From positions 1,135,001-1,199,000 of the forward strand of contig NZ_LR134376.1 of assembly GCF_900637545.1 (NCBI RefSeq): 64,000 nt of DNA, in the 5' to 3' direction. This stretch comes from Aeromonas encheleia (lineage in GTDB: Bacteria > Pseudomonadota > Gammaproteobacteria > Enterobacterales > Aeromonadaceae). The notes under the pieces are model-generated. The model made no database searches and had not been told where the DNA came from. It worked only from the letters and a program-made list of their open reading frames with translations. The translations under genes and the position numbers were made by a program. Shown here one piece after another: positions 26,789 to 36,730 of the stretch (position 1 is its first letter; the number at the start of each line of letters is the position of its first letter).

Positions 26789-27691
26789 TTACTCTGATTG
26801 CCACAGGGGATCGTCCGCCATGCGGGCGATGAGAAAGTCGAGGAAGCTGCGCAGCAGGGGAGACATCTGCTTGCGGGTGCCGTAGACGGCATAGACCCCG
26901 AGTCGCTTGGGCTGCCACTGGGTCAGCAGCGGCACCAGGGCGCCGCTCGCCAGCTGGGCCTGCACCGAGTAGCTTGGCTGCAGGCTGATGCCCGCCCCAT
27001 CCAGGGTCGCCGCCAGCAGCAGGTTGGAGATGTTGGCGCTGAGGTTGCCACTCACCGGCACGGACTCTGGGCCAGCGGGCCCCTGAAACTCCCACAGGCT
27101 CTTGCCGAAGTAGGTGTAGGTGAGGCAGTTGTGCAGCGCCAGATCCTGCACCTGCTGCAAAGGCGCGTGGCGCGCCAGGTAGGCAGGGCTGGCACAGACC
27201 ACCGAATGGCAGGTGCCGAGGCGGCGCGCCACCAGGTTGGGATCCAGATCGTTGGTGATGCGCACGGCGAGATCGATCCGCTCCTCCACCAGGTTGACTG
27301 TCCTGTCCAGCAACAGGATGTCGATGGCGGTGCCGGGATAACGGGCAAGGTAGTCGTTGGCGGTCTGGACCAGCAGGGCTTCCGCCAGGGAATAGCTGCT
27401 GGTGATGCGCAGCTGCCCCTTGGGGGCCTCCTGGCTTTGCACCGCCAGCTGCTCCATCTCCTCGCCCAGGGCCAACATGGTCCTGGCCCGGTTCAGCGCC
27501 TCCTCACCCGGCCCGGTGAGGCTCAGCCGGCGGGTGGTACGGTGCAGCAATCGGGCCCCCATCCAGCGCTCCAGCTCGGCCAGATAGCGCGACACCATGG
27601 CGCGCGACATCTCCAGCTTGTCCCCGGCACCGCTCAGGCTGCCCTGCTCGACCACTGCGACGAAGACCCGCAGTGCCGTCAGTCGATCCAT
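26789..27691 (-). CDS. LysR-family transcription regulator
   Basis: 300 residues. The helix-turn-helix is at about 1-60 (LRVFVAVVEQGSLSGAGDKL, then SRYLAELERWMGARLLHRTT). An effector-binding domain spans 90-295. It is divergent from the metallo-beta-lactamase-fold gene with 123 bp between start codons, so that gene is the likely target. The inducer is unknown. Confidence 0.9.
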   Translation of the reverse strand: MDRLTALRVFVAVVEQGSLSGAGDKLEMSRAMVSRYLAELERWMGARLLHRTTRRLSLTGPGEEALNRARTMLALGEEMEQLAVQSQEAPKGQLRITSSYSLAEALLVQTANDYLARYPGTAIDILLLDRTVNLVEERIDLAVRITNDLDPNLVARRLGTCHSVVCASPAYLARHAPLQQVQDLALHNCLTYTYFGKSLWEFQGPAGPESVPVSGNLSANISNLLLAATLDGAGISLQPSYSVQAQLASGALVPLLTQWQPKRLGVYAVYGTRKQMSPLLRSFLDFLIARMADDPLWQSE

Positions 27692-27814
27692 GTACCAGCC
27701 TCCAATATGATCGATTTTTGCAACAGTGATGCGCTCATTATGCGGTATTTGTACCGATAAAGTTTCAATAAACTGTGTTCATTCGATGACAAGCGACCTT
27801 ATGAGGAATACCCG

Positions 27815-28672
27815 ATGAACACAGCACTTCGTACCCTGACCCTGGCTAGCACCCTGCTCAGTGGCGCCGCCTTGGCGGGCCCGCTGACCGTCACCGTCTA
27901 CAACCCGGGCGAGCAGGGCATCTTCCCGGTCTCCTCCGAGCTGGTGAGCGGTGATAAAGAGGCCATCCTGATCGACGCCCAGTTCGGGGTGAATGACGGC
28001 AAGGCCCTGGTGGATCTGATCAAGCAGAGCGGCAAGAAGCTGACTACCGTCTATATCAGCGGTGGGGATCCCGACTTCTATTTCGGGCTGGAGCCCATCA
28101 AGGCCGCCTTCCCCGACGTCAAGATCCTGGCCAGTCAGCACGTGGTCGACCATATCAGGCAGACCAAGGATGCCAAACTGGCCTACTGGGGCCCCATCCT
28201 GGCCGAGCAGGCGCCCAAACAGTTGATAGTGCCGGAGGTGATGACCGCTTCCCAGCTGACCCTGGAAGGGAAGACGATCGAGATCAAGGCGATGAACACC
28301 CCGAGTGCCTACCTCTGGGTTCCCTCCATCAAGACGGCGTTTGGCGGCGTGCCGGTATACAGCGGTACTCACGTGTGGATGGCAGACAGCCAGACCAAGG
28401 CGGCGCGAGCGCACTGGGTGCAGACCCTCAATGAGCTGCTGGCCCTGAAACCGGAGCGGGTCGTGCCGGGCCACTTCCTCGGAGCCGAACCCAAGGGCGC
28501 CGAGGCGGTGACCTTCACCCGCGACTATGTGCAGCGCTTCGAGCAGGTGCTGGCCAAGTCCAAGGGGTCGGCCGAGCTTATCGACGGTTTGAAGCAGGCC
28601 TTCCCGGCCCTGCCGGTCGACGACGGCCTGGCCATCGGTGCCAAGGTCAATACCGGCGAGATGAAGTGGTAA
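27815..28672 (+). CDS. Exported metallo-beta-lactamase-fold protein with degenerate metal motif
   Basis: 285 residues with a signal peptide (cleavage after ALA near residue 21). The fold is recognisable from ILIDAQFG near 51-58, VPVYSGTHVWMAD near 182 and the distal VPGH near 215. The usual HxHxDH zinc motif is replaced by SGGDPDF near 87-93, so three metal histidines are missing. It may bind one metal, or none, or belong to a non-hydrolytic branch. Regulated probably by the divergent LysR protein. Confidence 0.78.
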   Translation: MNTALRTLTLASTLLSGAALAGPLTVTVYNPGEQGIFPVSSELVSGDKEAILIDAQFGVNDGKALVDLIKQSGKKLTTVYISGGDPDFYFGLEPIKAAFPDVKILASQHVVDHIRQTKDAKLAYWGPILAEQAPKQLIVPEVMTASQLTLEGKTIEIKAMNTPSAYLWVPSIKTAFGGVPVYSGTHVWMADSQTKAARAHWVQTLNELLALKPERVVPGHFLGAEPKGAEAVTFTRDYVQRFEQVLAKSKGSAELIDGLKQAFPALPVDDGLAIGAKVNTGEMKW

Positions 28673-28703
28673 TGGCCTGAGTTCAATTCCCTGTGTTTTT
28701 TAC

Positions 28704-28728
28704 CGGGCAGCAGCAGCCCGTTTTTTTT
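28704..28728 (+). terminator. Terminator after the metallo-beta-lactamase-fold gene
   Basis: CGGGC and GCCCG around AGCAGCA, followed by eight T. Confidence 0.85.
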
Positions 28729-28753
28729 CAATTGATTGCGCCGGAGTGAATCC

Positions 28754-29404
28754 ATGAACGAAACCACCTTGCACTATGTGTACGACCCCCTCTGTGGCTG
28801 GTGCTATGGCGCGGCCCCCCTGCTCGCGGCCGCGGCCGGGATCCCCGGCCTTGGGATCGCGCTGCATGCCGGCGGCCTCTGGCTGGGCCCGCGTCGGCAG
28901 CCGATGGGAGAGGCGCTGCGCGACTATGTGCGCCCCCATGACGAGCGGATCCAGGCCCTGACCGGCCAGCCATTTGGGACACGCTACTTCGACGAGCTGC
29001 TGCTGAGCGAGGGCCTGTCCCTCGATTCCGAGCCGCCTATTCGCGCCATCCTGGCGATCGACGAGCTGGGGGGGGACGGCCTGACGCTGCTGCACCGCAT
29101 CCAGCAGTGCCACTATCGCGACGGCCGCTGGGTGGGCTCCCTGGACAACCTGAGCGAACTCGCGGCGGAGCAGGGCATCGCGAGAAGCGCGTTCGAGCTG
29201 GCCTGCCAGAGGGTGGATCTGGCCGGGCACCTGGCGGAGAGCCAGCGCTGGTTGCGCCGCCTCGGCGGTCAGGGATACCCGACCCTGGGGTTGATGCAGG
29301 GTGGGCGGATCACCTCGTTGCCGACCGCCTCCTTCCTGGGGGATCCGGCCGCCTTTACCGCTCATCTCGTTCAGGCGATTGGGCAGGGACAAGCCTCGGC
29401 ATGA
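28754..29404 (+). CDS. DsbA-family thiol oxidoreductase, cytoplasmic
   Basis: 216 residues, no signal peptide. The active site CGWC is at 14-17 in YDPLCGWCYGAAP, and the cis-proline loop is GYPTLGL near 181. An alpha-helical insertion fills the middle, as in the FrnE/2-hydroxychromene isomerase-like branch of the thioredoxin fold. It may reduce or isomerise thiols in the cytoplasm; the substrate is unknown. The ATG at 28754 follows CCGGAG; a TTG upstream was rejected. Confidence 0.85.
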   Translation: MNETTLHYVYDPLCGWCYGAAPLLAAAAGIPGLGIALHAGGLWLGPRRQPMGEALRDYVRPHDERIQALTGQPFGTRYFDELLLSEGLSLDSEPPIRAILAIDELGGDGLTLLHRIQQCHYRDGRWVGSLDNLSELAAEQGIARSAFELACQRVDLAGHLAESQRWLRRLGGQGYPTLGLMQGGRITSLPTASFLGDPAAFTAHLVQAIGQGQASA

Positions 29405-29564
29405 GGGATCTGGTCTGAACAGTGCCTTTCAGAGCCATATTTGCTCATGCTTGGAGCCGTGCCGACGATATAGGATGACGCAGCTAAAAATATCCATTTA
29501 TGGATAGTCATCATGTCGGGCACCAATGTCCCGAATGTGTCTCTTGTCGGCAAGGATCTTCACC

Positions 29565-31202
29565 ATGTTCAAAAACATGTCTATTAGCCAGAAACTGAGC
29601 GGTGGGTTCGCCGTCTTGGGCGTCCTGATCGTCGCCCTTGCCTGGTTCTCCGTGTCCCAGTTGTCGGGTCTGTATCGTGACAGCACCGAGATCACCGGCA
29701 ACCTGATCCCGAGCATGCAGGCCGCCAACCAGATGGAGATCGCCCTGCTGGATGCGCGGCGGGCCGAGTTGAACATGGTGATAGCGGCGCGGGAAGATCA
29801 GCAGGAAATCGCGCTGCACGACAAGACCTACCAGGCGGCCAGGCAGGAGTTCGACGCCGCGGCCCAGGCTTATGGCGCCATGCCGTTCACCTCGGGGCAG
29901 GAAGAGCAGGAGTTCATGGCCCTCAAGGCGGCGGCCAGCCAGTACTTCACCTCCCATGAGCAGCTGATGGCGGCCCTGCATAAGGGAGATCTGGAACGGG
30001 TCATGTCCCTGCGCAAGGGGGAGACCCTGGTCGCGCTGGAGGCGGTCAGCAAGCAGGCACTGCTGCTGCGCAGCATCAACGACAACGCCGCCCGTGACAT
30101 GACCACCACCATCAAGGGGGTGTACGAAGACTCTCGGCTGCTCAACATCCTGGTCGGCTCGATCGCCGTGCTGTTCGTGGTGGTGGTGGCCTGGCTGCTG
30201 ACCCGGCTCATCCGCAATCCGGTCATGCTGTTGCTGGCTCAGACCCAGAAGGTCTCGGCGGGGGATCTGGCGACCGAGCTGAGCCTGGCTCAGTTCAACA
30301 ATGATGAGCTGGGGCAGCTGGCCAGAGGCTTTGGCGAGATGCAGGGGCGCCTGCGTGACCTGGTCAGCGAGGTGTCCGGCTCTGTGGTGCAGCTCAGCTC
30401 GGCCGCCGAGGAGATCAGCGTGGTCGCCAGGCAGTCGGCATCCAGCATGAACAACCAGCAGCATGAGCTGAACCAGCTGGCGACGGCCATGAACGAGATG
30501 CAGGCCACGGTGCAGGAGGTCTCCCGCAACACCAACGACGCGGCGGGGGCGGCCACCCTGGCCAGCAGCACGGCCGAGCAAGGCGCCCATACCGTCAACG
30601 ACTCCATAGTGCGGATCGAGCAGGTCGCGACCGCCATCGAGAGCACGGCCGAGGTGATCCGCCAGCTCGGCGACGACAGCCGCAACATCGGCATGGTGCT
30701 GGAGGTGATCCGCGGCATTGCCGAGCAGACCAACCTGCTGGCCCTGAACGCCGCCATCGAGGCGGCCCGGGCGGGTGAACAGGGGCGCGGATTTGCGGTG
30801 GTGGCCGATGAGGTACGTACCCTGGCGAAGCGAACCCAGGATTCCACCGCCCAGATCAACACCATCATCTCCGAGCTGCAGCAGCGGGCGGAGCAGGCCG
30901 GCAGCACCATGGCGCAGAGCCAGGCGCTGATGCAGGCGACCGTCGGCACGGCGCGGGAGGCGGGGGCCTCCATCACCGAGATCAGCGGCTCGGTCGAGAG
31001 CATCTCCCACATGAACATCCAGATAGCGACGGCGACCGAGGAGCAGGGAGCGGTGAGCGAAGAGCTCAACCGCAACGTGGTCAACATCAGCCATGCCTCG
31101 GAGGAGGTGGTGGCCGGGGCGACCCAGATGGCAAATGCCTGTCAGGATCTCAATCTGCTGGCGACGCAGCTGCAGGAGATGGTGCGTCGTTTCCGGGTGT
31201 GA
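29565..31202 (+). CDS. Methyl-accepting chemotaxis protein, four-helix-bundle sensor
   Basis: 545 residues. TM1 is at about 10-32, a periplasmic helical sensor of the 4HB_MCP/TarH-like class at 33-190, TM2 at 193-213, HAMP at 215-268, and the signalling domain at 275-545 with tip [20 protein letters not shown]. The ligand cannot be predicted. I chose ATG 29565, just before the TM1 segment ([15 protein letters not shown]); upstream in-frame codons lack a ribosome site. It is monocistronic with its own terminator. Confidence 0.9.
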   Translation: MFKNMSISQKLSGGFAVLGVLIVALAWFSVSQLSGLYRDSTEITGNLIPSMQAANQMEIALLDARRAELNMVIAAREDQQEIALHDKTYQAARQEFDAAAQAYGAMPFTSGQEEQEFMALKAAASQYFTSHEQLMAALHKGDLERVMSLRKGETLVALEAVSKQALLLRSINDNAARDMTTTIKGVYEDSRLLNILVGSIAVLFVVVVAWLLTRLIRNPVMLLLAQTQKVSAGDLATELSLAQFNNDELGQLARGFGEMQGRLRDLVSEVSGSVVQLSSAAEEISVVARQSASSMNNQQHELNQLATAMNEMQATVQEVSRNTNDAAGAATLASSTAEQGAHTVNDSIVRIEQVATAIESTAEVIRQLGDDSRNIGMVLEVIRGIAEQTNLLALNAAIEAARAGEQGRGFAVVADEVRTLAKRTQDSTAQINTIISELQQRAEQAGSTMAQSQALMQATVGTAREAGASITEISGSVESISHMNIQIATATEEQGAVSEELNRNVVNISHASEEVVAGATQMANACQDLNLLATQLQEMVRRFRV

Positions 31203-31229
31203 TCACCCGTTGACGATGGCCCTTAGCGC

Positions 31230-31262
31230 GGCCCGGATCCTGTATCCGGGCCCGTTTTGTTT
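31230..31262 (+). terminator. Terminator after the second chemoreceptor gene
   Basis: GCCCGGAT, loop CCTGT, ATCCGGGC, then CCGTTTTGTTTT. Confidence 0.8.
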
Positions 31263-31364
31263 TGCTGTGCCGGGCCGGATCTTCCCGTTCGGTGCTCATC
31301 CCTTGTCCCCCCGCCCGTTCTTGGGCATCCTAATGGCCCCATTGATTGGCCGGATTCTGGATGT

Positions 31365-32261
31365 ATGAACCTTCGCGATCTCGAGTATTTGGTAGCGCTG
31401 GAAGAGGAGAAACACTTTCGCAAGGCGGCGGAGCGCTGCTTCGTCAGTCAGCCGACCCTGAGCGGTCAGCTGCGCAAGCTGGAAGATGAGCTGGGGGTGA
31501 TCCTGATCGAGCGCACCTCCCGCAAGGTGCTGTTCACCCCCGCCGGCGACGCCATGGCCCGGCAGGCCCGCAAGGTGCTCAAGGAGGTGCGCGAGCTCAA
31601 GAGCATAGGCCAGCACTTTGCCGAACCCATGTCCGGCGAGATCCACATCGGCTTCATTCCCACCGTCGGTCCCTACCTGTTGCCCCACATCATCCAGGAC
31701 CTGAGGGAACACTTCCCCAAGCTGGAGTTCTACCTCTACGAGGAGCAGACCCAGGCGTTGCTCAAGCGGCTGGAGGAGGGGGGACTGGATTGCATCATAC
31801 TGGCCGAGCTGGAGGGGATGGAGGGATTCGGTTCTATACCACTGTATCAGGAGCCCATGTGGCTCGCCGTGCCCCAGCAGCATCCCGAGGCGCAGGCCAA
31901 GGCGGTGCCACTGCACAACCTTAAAGGCAAAAAACTGCTGATGCTGGCCGACGGCCACTGCCTGCGGGATCAGGCGATGGGGTTCTGCTTTGCCGCCGGG
32001 ATAGGTGAGGATCAGCGCTTCAAGGGCACCAGTCTCGAGACCCTGCGCAACATGGTCGCGGCCGGCAGCGGCTTGACCCTGATCCCCCGCCTCGCCGTGC
32101 CGGCCAATCAGGAGGAGGGCGGCGTCAGCTACCGCCCCGTGGTGGATCCGGTGCCGGGCCGCACCATCTCGCTGCTCTATCGCCACTACTCGGTGCGCCG
32201 ACCCTGCTTCAATGAGCTGGCCGCCCGCATCTCGGCACTGATGCGGCCGCAACTCGGTTAA
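31365..32261 (+). CDS. oxyR: Hydrogen peroxide-responsive regulator OxyR
   Basis: 298 residues, LysR type. The N-terminal helix-turn-helix reads HFRKAAERCFVSQPTLSGQL near 17-36. The redox cysteines are exactly C199 and C208 in GHCLRDQAMGFC, as numbered in E. coli OxyR, so the disulfide switch is intact. TSLETLRNMVAAGSGLTLIP near 225 is also diagnostic. It activates peroxide-defence genes. ATG 31365 gives MNLRDLEYLVALEE, aligned with E. coli. No katG or ahpC is nearby. Confidence 0.95.
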   Translation: MNLRDLEYLVALEEEKHFRKAAERCFVSQPTLSGQLRKLEDELGVILIERTSRKVLFTPAGDAMARQARKVLKEVRELKSIGQHFAEPMSGEIHIGFIPTVGPYLLPHIIQDLREHFPKLEFYLYEEQTQALLKRLEEGGLDCIILAELEGMEGFGSIPLYQEPMWLAVPQQHPEAQAKAVPLHNLKGKKLLMLADGHCLRDQAMGFCFAAGIGEDQRFKGTSLETLRNMVAAGSGLTLIPRLAVPANQEEGGVSYRPVVDPVPGRTISLLYRHYSVRRPCFNELAARISALMRPQLG

Positions 32262-32280
32262 GCCGCCCAGTTCCCCATAA

Positions 32281-32308
32281 AAAAACCGGCGCCTTGGCGC
32301 CGGTTTTT
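32281..32308. terminator. Bidirectional terminator between oxyR and mrcA
   Basis: AAAAACCGGCGCC, TT, GGCGCCGGTTTTT: a 13-base inverted repeat with T runs on both strands. Confidence 0.92.
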
Positions 32309-32326
32309 GTCATCTAAGGGTTCTGC

Positions 32327-34816
32327 TTAGAAGATGTCGTCGGTCGAGACCGGGCCATCGCTGCTTGAGCCATCGCCACCATAGACCTGGTTGCCATCGG
32401 AGAGCTGGCTCGCGTAGCGGGTCGGCTCAGTCCCTTCCTTGAAGAACTCCTCCATGGTGCTGCCATCGGTACGATTGGTCAGCAGGCCGGTCTCGCGATC
32501 GATGCGCACCAGCATGACCCCCTCCGGCACCGGCATCTTGCGCTCGGGCACCTGTTGCAGCGCCGTCTTCATGAAGTCGATCCAGATGGGCTGCGCCGCA
32601 CCGCCGCCGAATTCGGCCCGGCCCAGACCGCGCTGGTGGTTGTCAAAACCTATCCAGGAGGTGGCGACCAGGTTCGGGGTGTAGCCGGAGAACCAGGCAT
32701 CCCGCGATTCGTTGGTGGTCCCGGTCTTGCCCGAGATGTCGTGACGCTTGAGGTCACGGGCCGCACGCCAGCCGGTACCACGCCAGCCATTGCCACCCCA
32801 GATGGCGGTGGTCAGGGTGTCGGTGACCAGGAAGGCGCTCTGGGCACTGATGGTCTGGGGCGCCATGTTGTTGGGCACCACAGGGTCGATCGGGCACTGG
32901 GCCTTCCAGTCAGGGACTGTATTGGCATAGGCATCGGCGCTGTCGAGACCGGCGGCGGCCAGCACGCCGCAATCACGGCAGGCGGCGGCCGGATTGGCCT
33001 GATACAGGGGGGTGCCGAAGCTGTCGGTCACTTCGGTGATGAAGTAAGGGGTCACCTGGAAGCCGCCGTTGGCCAGTACCGAATAGCCACGCACCACTTC
33101 CAGCGGGGTGAACTCGGCGGCGCCCAGCGCCAGGGATTCGTTGGCGGAGATGTGATCGCGGGCGAAGCCGAAGCGGGTCAGGCCGTCGATGTAGGTATCC
33201 AGCCCGATGGCGCGCATCAGGCGCACCGACATCACGTTCTTGGACTTGGCGAGCCCCAGCCGCAGGGTGGTGGGGCCTTCATAGATGGCCGGGGAGTTCT
33301 TGGGCTGCCACATGGGGCCCTTGGCCGGATCCCACTGGTTGATGGGCGCATCGTTGATCAGGGAGGCCAGGGTGTAACCCTGCTCCAGCGCGGTGGCATA
33401 GAGGAAGGGCTTGATGTTGGAGCCGACTTGGCGGCGCGCCTGATCGACCCGGTTGAACTTGGACAGCTCGAAGCTGAAGCCGCCGACCAGCGCCTCTACG
33501 GCCCCGTCCTGCGGGTTCATGGCGACCAGGGCGGCGTTGACGTCGGGGATCTGGGAGAGCAGCAGCTCTTCCCCTTTCTCCCGCACCCAGATCTGGGCGC
33601 CGACTTTCAGCACATCCCGTGCCGATTTCGGCGCGTAGCTCTGGCGATCATCGGTGATGAAGGTGCGCGCCCACTTGATGCCATTCCAGCCGAGCTCGGC
33701 CTGCTTGCCATTCTTCAGCACCAGGGTGGCGCTCTTGTCACCGACCTTGGTGACCACGGCCGCCATCAGCGGCTGGTAAGTCGGTTGCTTGGCCAGGTGG
33801 GCCATGATCTGGTCGTAGTCCCAGCCGGCTTCACCCGCCTTCCACAGCAGTGCGGTCGGGCCGCGATAGCCATGGCGGGTATCGTAGTCGAAGACCCCGT
33901 CCAGCAGCGCCTGATGAGCGGCGCGCTGGCGTTTGGCGGTGACAGTGGTGTAGACGTGCAGCCCCATGGTGTAGGCATCTTCACCAAACTGCTCCACCAT
34001 CTTTTGGCGCACCATCTCGCTCAGATAGGGTGCGTTGAGGGTGGTCTCGGCACCGTGATAACGGGCCTTGATCGGCATCTTGGAGGCTTCGTCAAACTGG
34101 GCCTGGGTGATCTTGCCGGTCTCCAGCATGCGGCCCAGCACCACGTTGCGGCGGGCGAAGGCGCGCTCGGGCGAACGGATGGGGTTGAGCATGGACGGCG
34201 CCTTGGGCAGGCCGGCGATGATGGCGATCTCGTCAAGGGTCAGATCTTTGACGTCTTTACCGAAGTAGACCTGAGCGGCGGCACCGACCCCGAAGGCGCG
34301 GTAGCCGAGCGGGATCTTGTTGAGATAGAGCGTCAGGATCTCGTCCTTGGAGAGATTCTGCTCGATGCGCCAGGCCAGGAACACTTCCTTGACCTTGCGC
34401 ACCAGGGTCTTCTCGTTGCTCAGGAAGAAGTTGCGCGCCACCTGTTGGGTGATGGTACTGGCGCCCTGACGGGCCTGACCGGAGACGGCCCAGACGGTTG
34501 CGGCGCGGATGATGCCGATGGGGTCTATCCCCGGGTGCTCATAGAAGCGCGCATCCTCGGTGGCGAGGACGGCATCGATCATGGACTGGGGCATTTCGTC
34601 CAAGCGTAACGGGATGCGACGGATCTCGCCAAATTGGGAGATCAACTCACCGTCCCGGCTATACACCTTCATCGGGGTGGCCAGCTTGATATCGCGCAGT
34701 GCGCTCACATCCGGCAGCTGGGGCTTGATGTAGAAATAGATGCCGATGAGGCTGGCAACACCCAGCACAGCACCCAGCATCATCACAATAAACAGGCGAA
34801 CGAGCCATTTCAGCAT
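32327..34816 (-). CDS. mrcA: Penicillin-binding protein 1A
   Basis: 829 residues. One membrane segment (about 6-28) is followed by the glycosyltransferase domain with EDARFYEHPGIDPIGIIRA near 72-90 and QVARNFFLSNEKT. The transpeptidase domain has the SxxK serine in GSNIKPFLYATA, SKNVMSVRLM, and the KTGTT motif near 700. It polymerises and cross-links peptidoglycan. ATG 34816 puts the membrane anchor at the very start; a TTG at 34849 is an alternative. It is divergent from pilMNOPQ, as in Vibrio and Pseudomonas. Confidence 0.94.
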   Translation of the reverse strand: MLKWLVRLFIVMMLGAVLGVASLIGIYFYIKPQLPDVSALRDIKLATPMKVYSRDGELISQFGEIRRIPLRLDEMPQSMIDAVLATEDARFYEHPGIDPIGIIRAATVWAVSGQARQGASTITQQVARNFFLSNEKTLVRKVKEVFLAWRIEQNLSKDEILTLYLNKIPLGYRAFGVGAAAQVYFGKDVKDLTLDEIAIIAGLPKAPSMLNPIRSPERAFARRNVVLGRMLETGKITQAQFDEASKMPIKARYHGAETTLNAPYLSEMVRQKMVEQFGEDAYTMGLHVYTTVTAKRQRAAHQALLDGVFDYDTRHGYRGPTALLWKAGEAGWDYDQIMAHLAKQPTYQPLMAAVVTKVGDKSATLVLKNGKQAELGWNGIKWARTFITDDRQSYAPKSARDVLKVGAQIWVREKGEELLLSQIPDVNAALVAMNPQDGAVEALVGGFSFELSKFNRVDQARRQVGSNIKPFLYATALEQGYTLASLINDAPINQWDPAKGPMWQPKNSPAIYEGPTTLRLGLAKSKNVMSVRLMRAIGLDTYIDGLTRFGFARDHISANESLALGAAEFTPLEVVRGYSVLANGGFQVTPYFITEVTDSFGTPLYQANPAAACRDCGVLAAAGLDSADAYANTVPDWKAQCPIDPVVPNNMAPQTISAQSAFLVTDTLTTAIWGGNGWRGTGWRAARDLKRHDISGKTGTTNESRDAWFSGYTPNLVATSWIGFDNHQRGLGRAEFGGGAAQPIWIDFMKTALQQVPERKMPVPEGVMLVRIDRETGLLTNRTDGSTMEEFFKEGTEPTRYASQLSDGNQVYGGDGSSSDGPVSTDDIF

Positions 34817-34998
34817 GGAAGAACTACCAATCGTCTTAAAATTAGCCAACGGGCGCAGAGTATAGCCTTTTTACCCCCGCAGATTCGAGGTTTTCCTGAC
34901 CAAAGAGCCGGGCCTCGAAGAGAGGCGCGAGGGTAGCATTCCATGACGCAATTACCAAGGGGCGCAGGCCATGGCGGAAAGGAGAGGTGCATCAACTT

Positions 34999-35027
34999 TT
35001 GACATAAACTTTATGACATTGATAGAT
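34999..35027 (+). promoter_or_regulatory. Candidate promoter of the pilM operon
   Basis: A perfect TTGACA at 34999-35004 is followed after 17 bases by ATAGAT, a weak -10 element. The leader to pilM would be about 80 bases. Confidence 0.35.
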
Positions 35028-35111
35028 AGAGCATTATATTGAGGTAAGCCGTCACCTTCTGATGAGCTGACCTACAATCAGTCCTAAACCCAATAACGCA
35101 TGGATGTGTAT

Positions 35112-36173
35112 ATGTTTGGGCTATTCAGCAAAGGATCCCTCCTCTCCTTGGCGGGCATTGACTTTGGTAGTCAAACCATCAAGGCCGTCACCCTCACCGG
35201 ACGTCCCGGCAAGGTGCATCTCGAATCGATCGCCGAGATCGCCATGCCCAAAGGCACCCTGGTCGATTACCAGTTGCAGGATATCGAGCGCGTCAGCCAG
35301 TCCCTCAAGTCACTCAAGCGACTCATTCAGGGGGAGTGCGAGCAGGTGGCGACCGCTGTGACCGGCTCCAATGTCATCACCAAAGTCATCCAGGTCGATG
35401 CCAACATCAACGACAGCGAACTCGAGAGCCAGGTTCAGATGGAGGCGGAGCAGATCATCCCGTTTCCGCTCGATGAGGTCAGCCTGGACTTTGAGATCCT
35501 CGGCCTGACGGCCGACGCGACCCGCCAGGAGGTGTTGCTGAGTGCGGCCCGCACCGAGAGCGTCAACGGCAGGGTCAGCGCCCTGACCGAGGCCGGCATG
35601 AGCACCAGGGTGGTGGATGTGGGGGCCCATGCGCTGGGGCGCGCCGTGCTGGCCTGCCTGCCCGAGTTGCAGACGGGGGACAAACCGGTCGGGATCGTCG
35701 ACATCGGTGCCAGTGCCATGACCTTTGCCGCCCTGATCAGGGGCCAGGTGATCTACTCCCGCTTGCAAAACTTCGGTGGCGATCAATACAGCCAGGCCCT
35801 GGCATCCTTTTACAGCATGACGCTGGATGACGCCGAGCAGGCGAAGGTCCAGGGTACCCTGCCTGCCGATCACGAGCAGGATGTGCTCATACCCCATCTC
35901 AATACCCTGATACTGCATATCAGGCGCAACGTGCAGCTGTTTTGCAGCTCGTCGGGCAACAAGGAGTTGCCCAAGCTGGTGTTGACGGGCGGGGGCAGCT
36001 TACTGCCGGGCCTGGTCGAGCAGATGGGCACTGAGCTCCATTGTGAAGTATTTCACCCCGATCCCTTTGCCCTGCTCGGCAAGCCCAAGGGGGAGAGGGG
36101 AGTGGCTCATGGCGCCAAGTACATGGCCGCCCTGGGCCTGGCACTGCGGAGCTTCACACCATGTCAAATATAA
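35112..36173 (+). CDS. pilM: Type IV pilus inner-membrane platform protein PilM
   Basis: 353 residues, actin-like ATPase fold of PilM. It has GIDFGSQTIKAV (nucleotide-binding phosphate loop, about 15-26), VGIVDIGASAMTFAAL near 195 and LVLTGGGSLLPGL near 285. PilM is cytoplasmic and binds the N-terminus of PilN to form the alignment complex with PilO and PilP. The ATG at 35112 gives MFGLFSKGSLLSLAGID; an ATG twelve bases upstream is possible and neither has a strong ribosome site. Confidence 0.92.
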   Translation: MFGLFSKGSLLSLAGIDFGSQTIKAVTLTGRPGKVHLESIAEIAMPKGTLVDYQLQDIERVSQSLKSLKRLIQGECEQVATAVTGSNVITKVIQVDANINDSELESQVQMEAEQIIPFPLDEVSLDFEILGLTADATRQEVLLSAARTESVNGRVSALTEAGMSTRVVDVGAHALGRAVLACLPELQTGDKPVGIVDIGASAMTFAALIRGQVIYSRLQNFGGDQYSQALASFYSMTLDDAEQAKVQGTLPADHEQDVLIPHLNTLILHIRRNVQLFCSSSGNKELPKLVLTGGGSLLPGLVEQMGTELHCEVFHPDPFALLGKPKGERGVAHGAKYMAALGLALRSFTPCQI

Positions 36174-36730
36174 ACCTCCTGCCCTGGCGGGTGGCCAGGG
36201 CCCAGCGTCAGAAGCAGCAGTTTGGCGCCATGATTGGCCTGTTTCTGGCGGGGACGGCCGCCCTCGCTTTTGCCATCGACTGGCTGGTGGTGCAGCAGAT
36301 CGGCCATCAACAGCAACGCAATCAGCGGCTGGTGCAGGAGATGACCATACTCGATGCCCAGCTAGGCGAGATCCGGCTGCTCCAGGCACGACGTAAGGAG
36401 CTGATCGACCGCATGCAGCTCATCGATCAGTTACAGACGCGGCGCAATGTACCGGTGCGTCTGTTCAACCAGCTGCCCATGCTGGTGCCCAACGGGGTCT
36501 ATCTCAATACTCTCGCACTGCAAAACAACCGCATCGATGTCAACGGCAAGGCAGAAGCCTATGGCCGGGTCGCCAGCATGATGCGACGCATCGATGGCTC
36601 AGGCTGGCTGGGGCAATCACAGATCAGCACCATCTTCACGGCAGACTTGGCTCCCATTGCACTCAGCCAGTTCTCCATGATGTTCCAGATTGCCACGCTC
36701 CCCCAGAACGTGGCTAAGGGGCAACAATGA
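36161..36730 (+). CDS. pilN: Type IV pilus assembly protein PilN
   Basis: 189 residues. The conserved N-terminal INLLPWR motif (3-9) is the PilM-docking peptide. One membrane helix (about 21-44), a coiled coil (47-85) and a ferredoxin-like periplasmic domain follow. It forms a heterodimer with PilO in the pilus alignment complex. The start lies inside the end of pilM (13-base overlap). Confidence 0.93.
   Translation: MSNINLLPWRVARAQRQKQQFGAMIGLFLAGTAALAFAIDWLVVQQIGHQQQRNQRLVQEMTILDAQLGEIRLLQARRKELIDRMQLIDQLQTRRNVPVRLFNQLPMLVPNGVYLNTLALQNNRIDVNGKAEAYGRVASMMRRIDGSGWLGQSQISTIFTADLAPIALSQFSMMFQIATLPQNVAKGQQ

Noticed and set aside
29460-29510. Sigma-28 promoter for the second chemoreceptor
   Set aside because: GCCGACGAT resembles the -10 element, but no TAAA-like element lies 15 bases upstream.
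32555-34609. 684-codon open frame antisense to mrcA
   Set aside because: G, H, Q and V-rich shadow; the PBP1A motifs on the other strand are complete.
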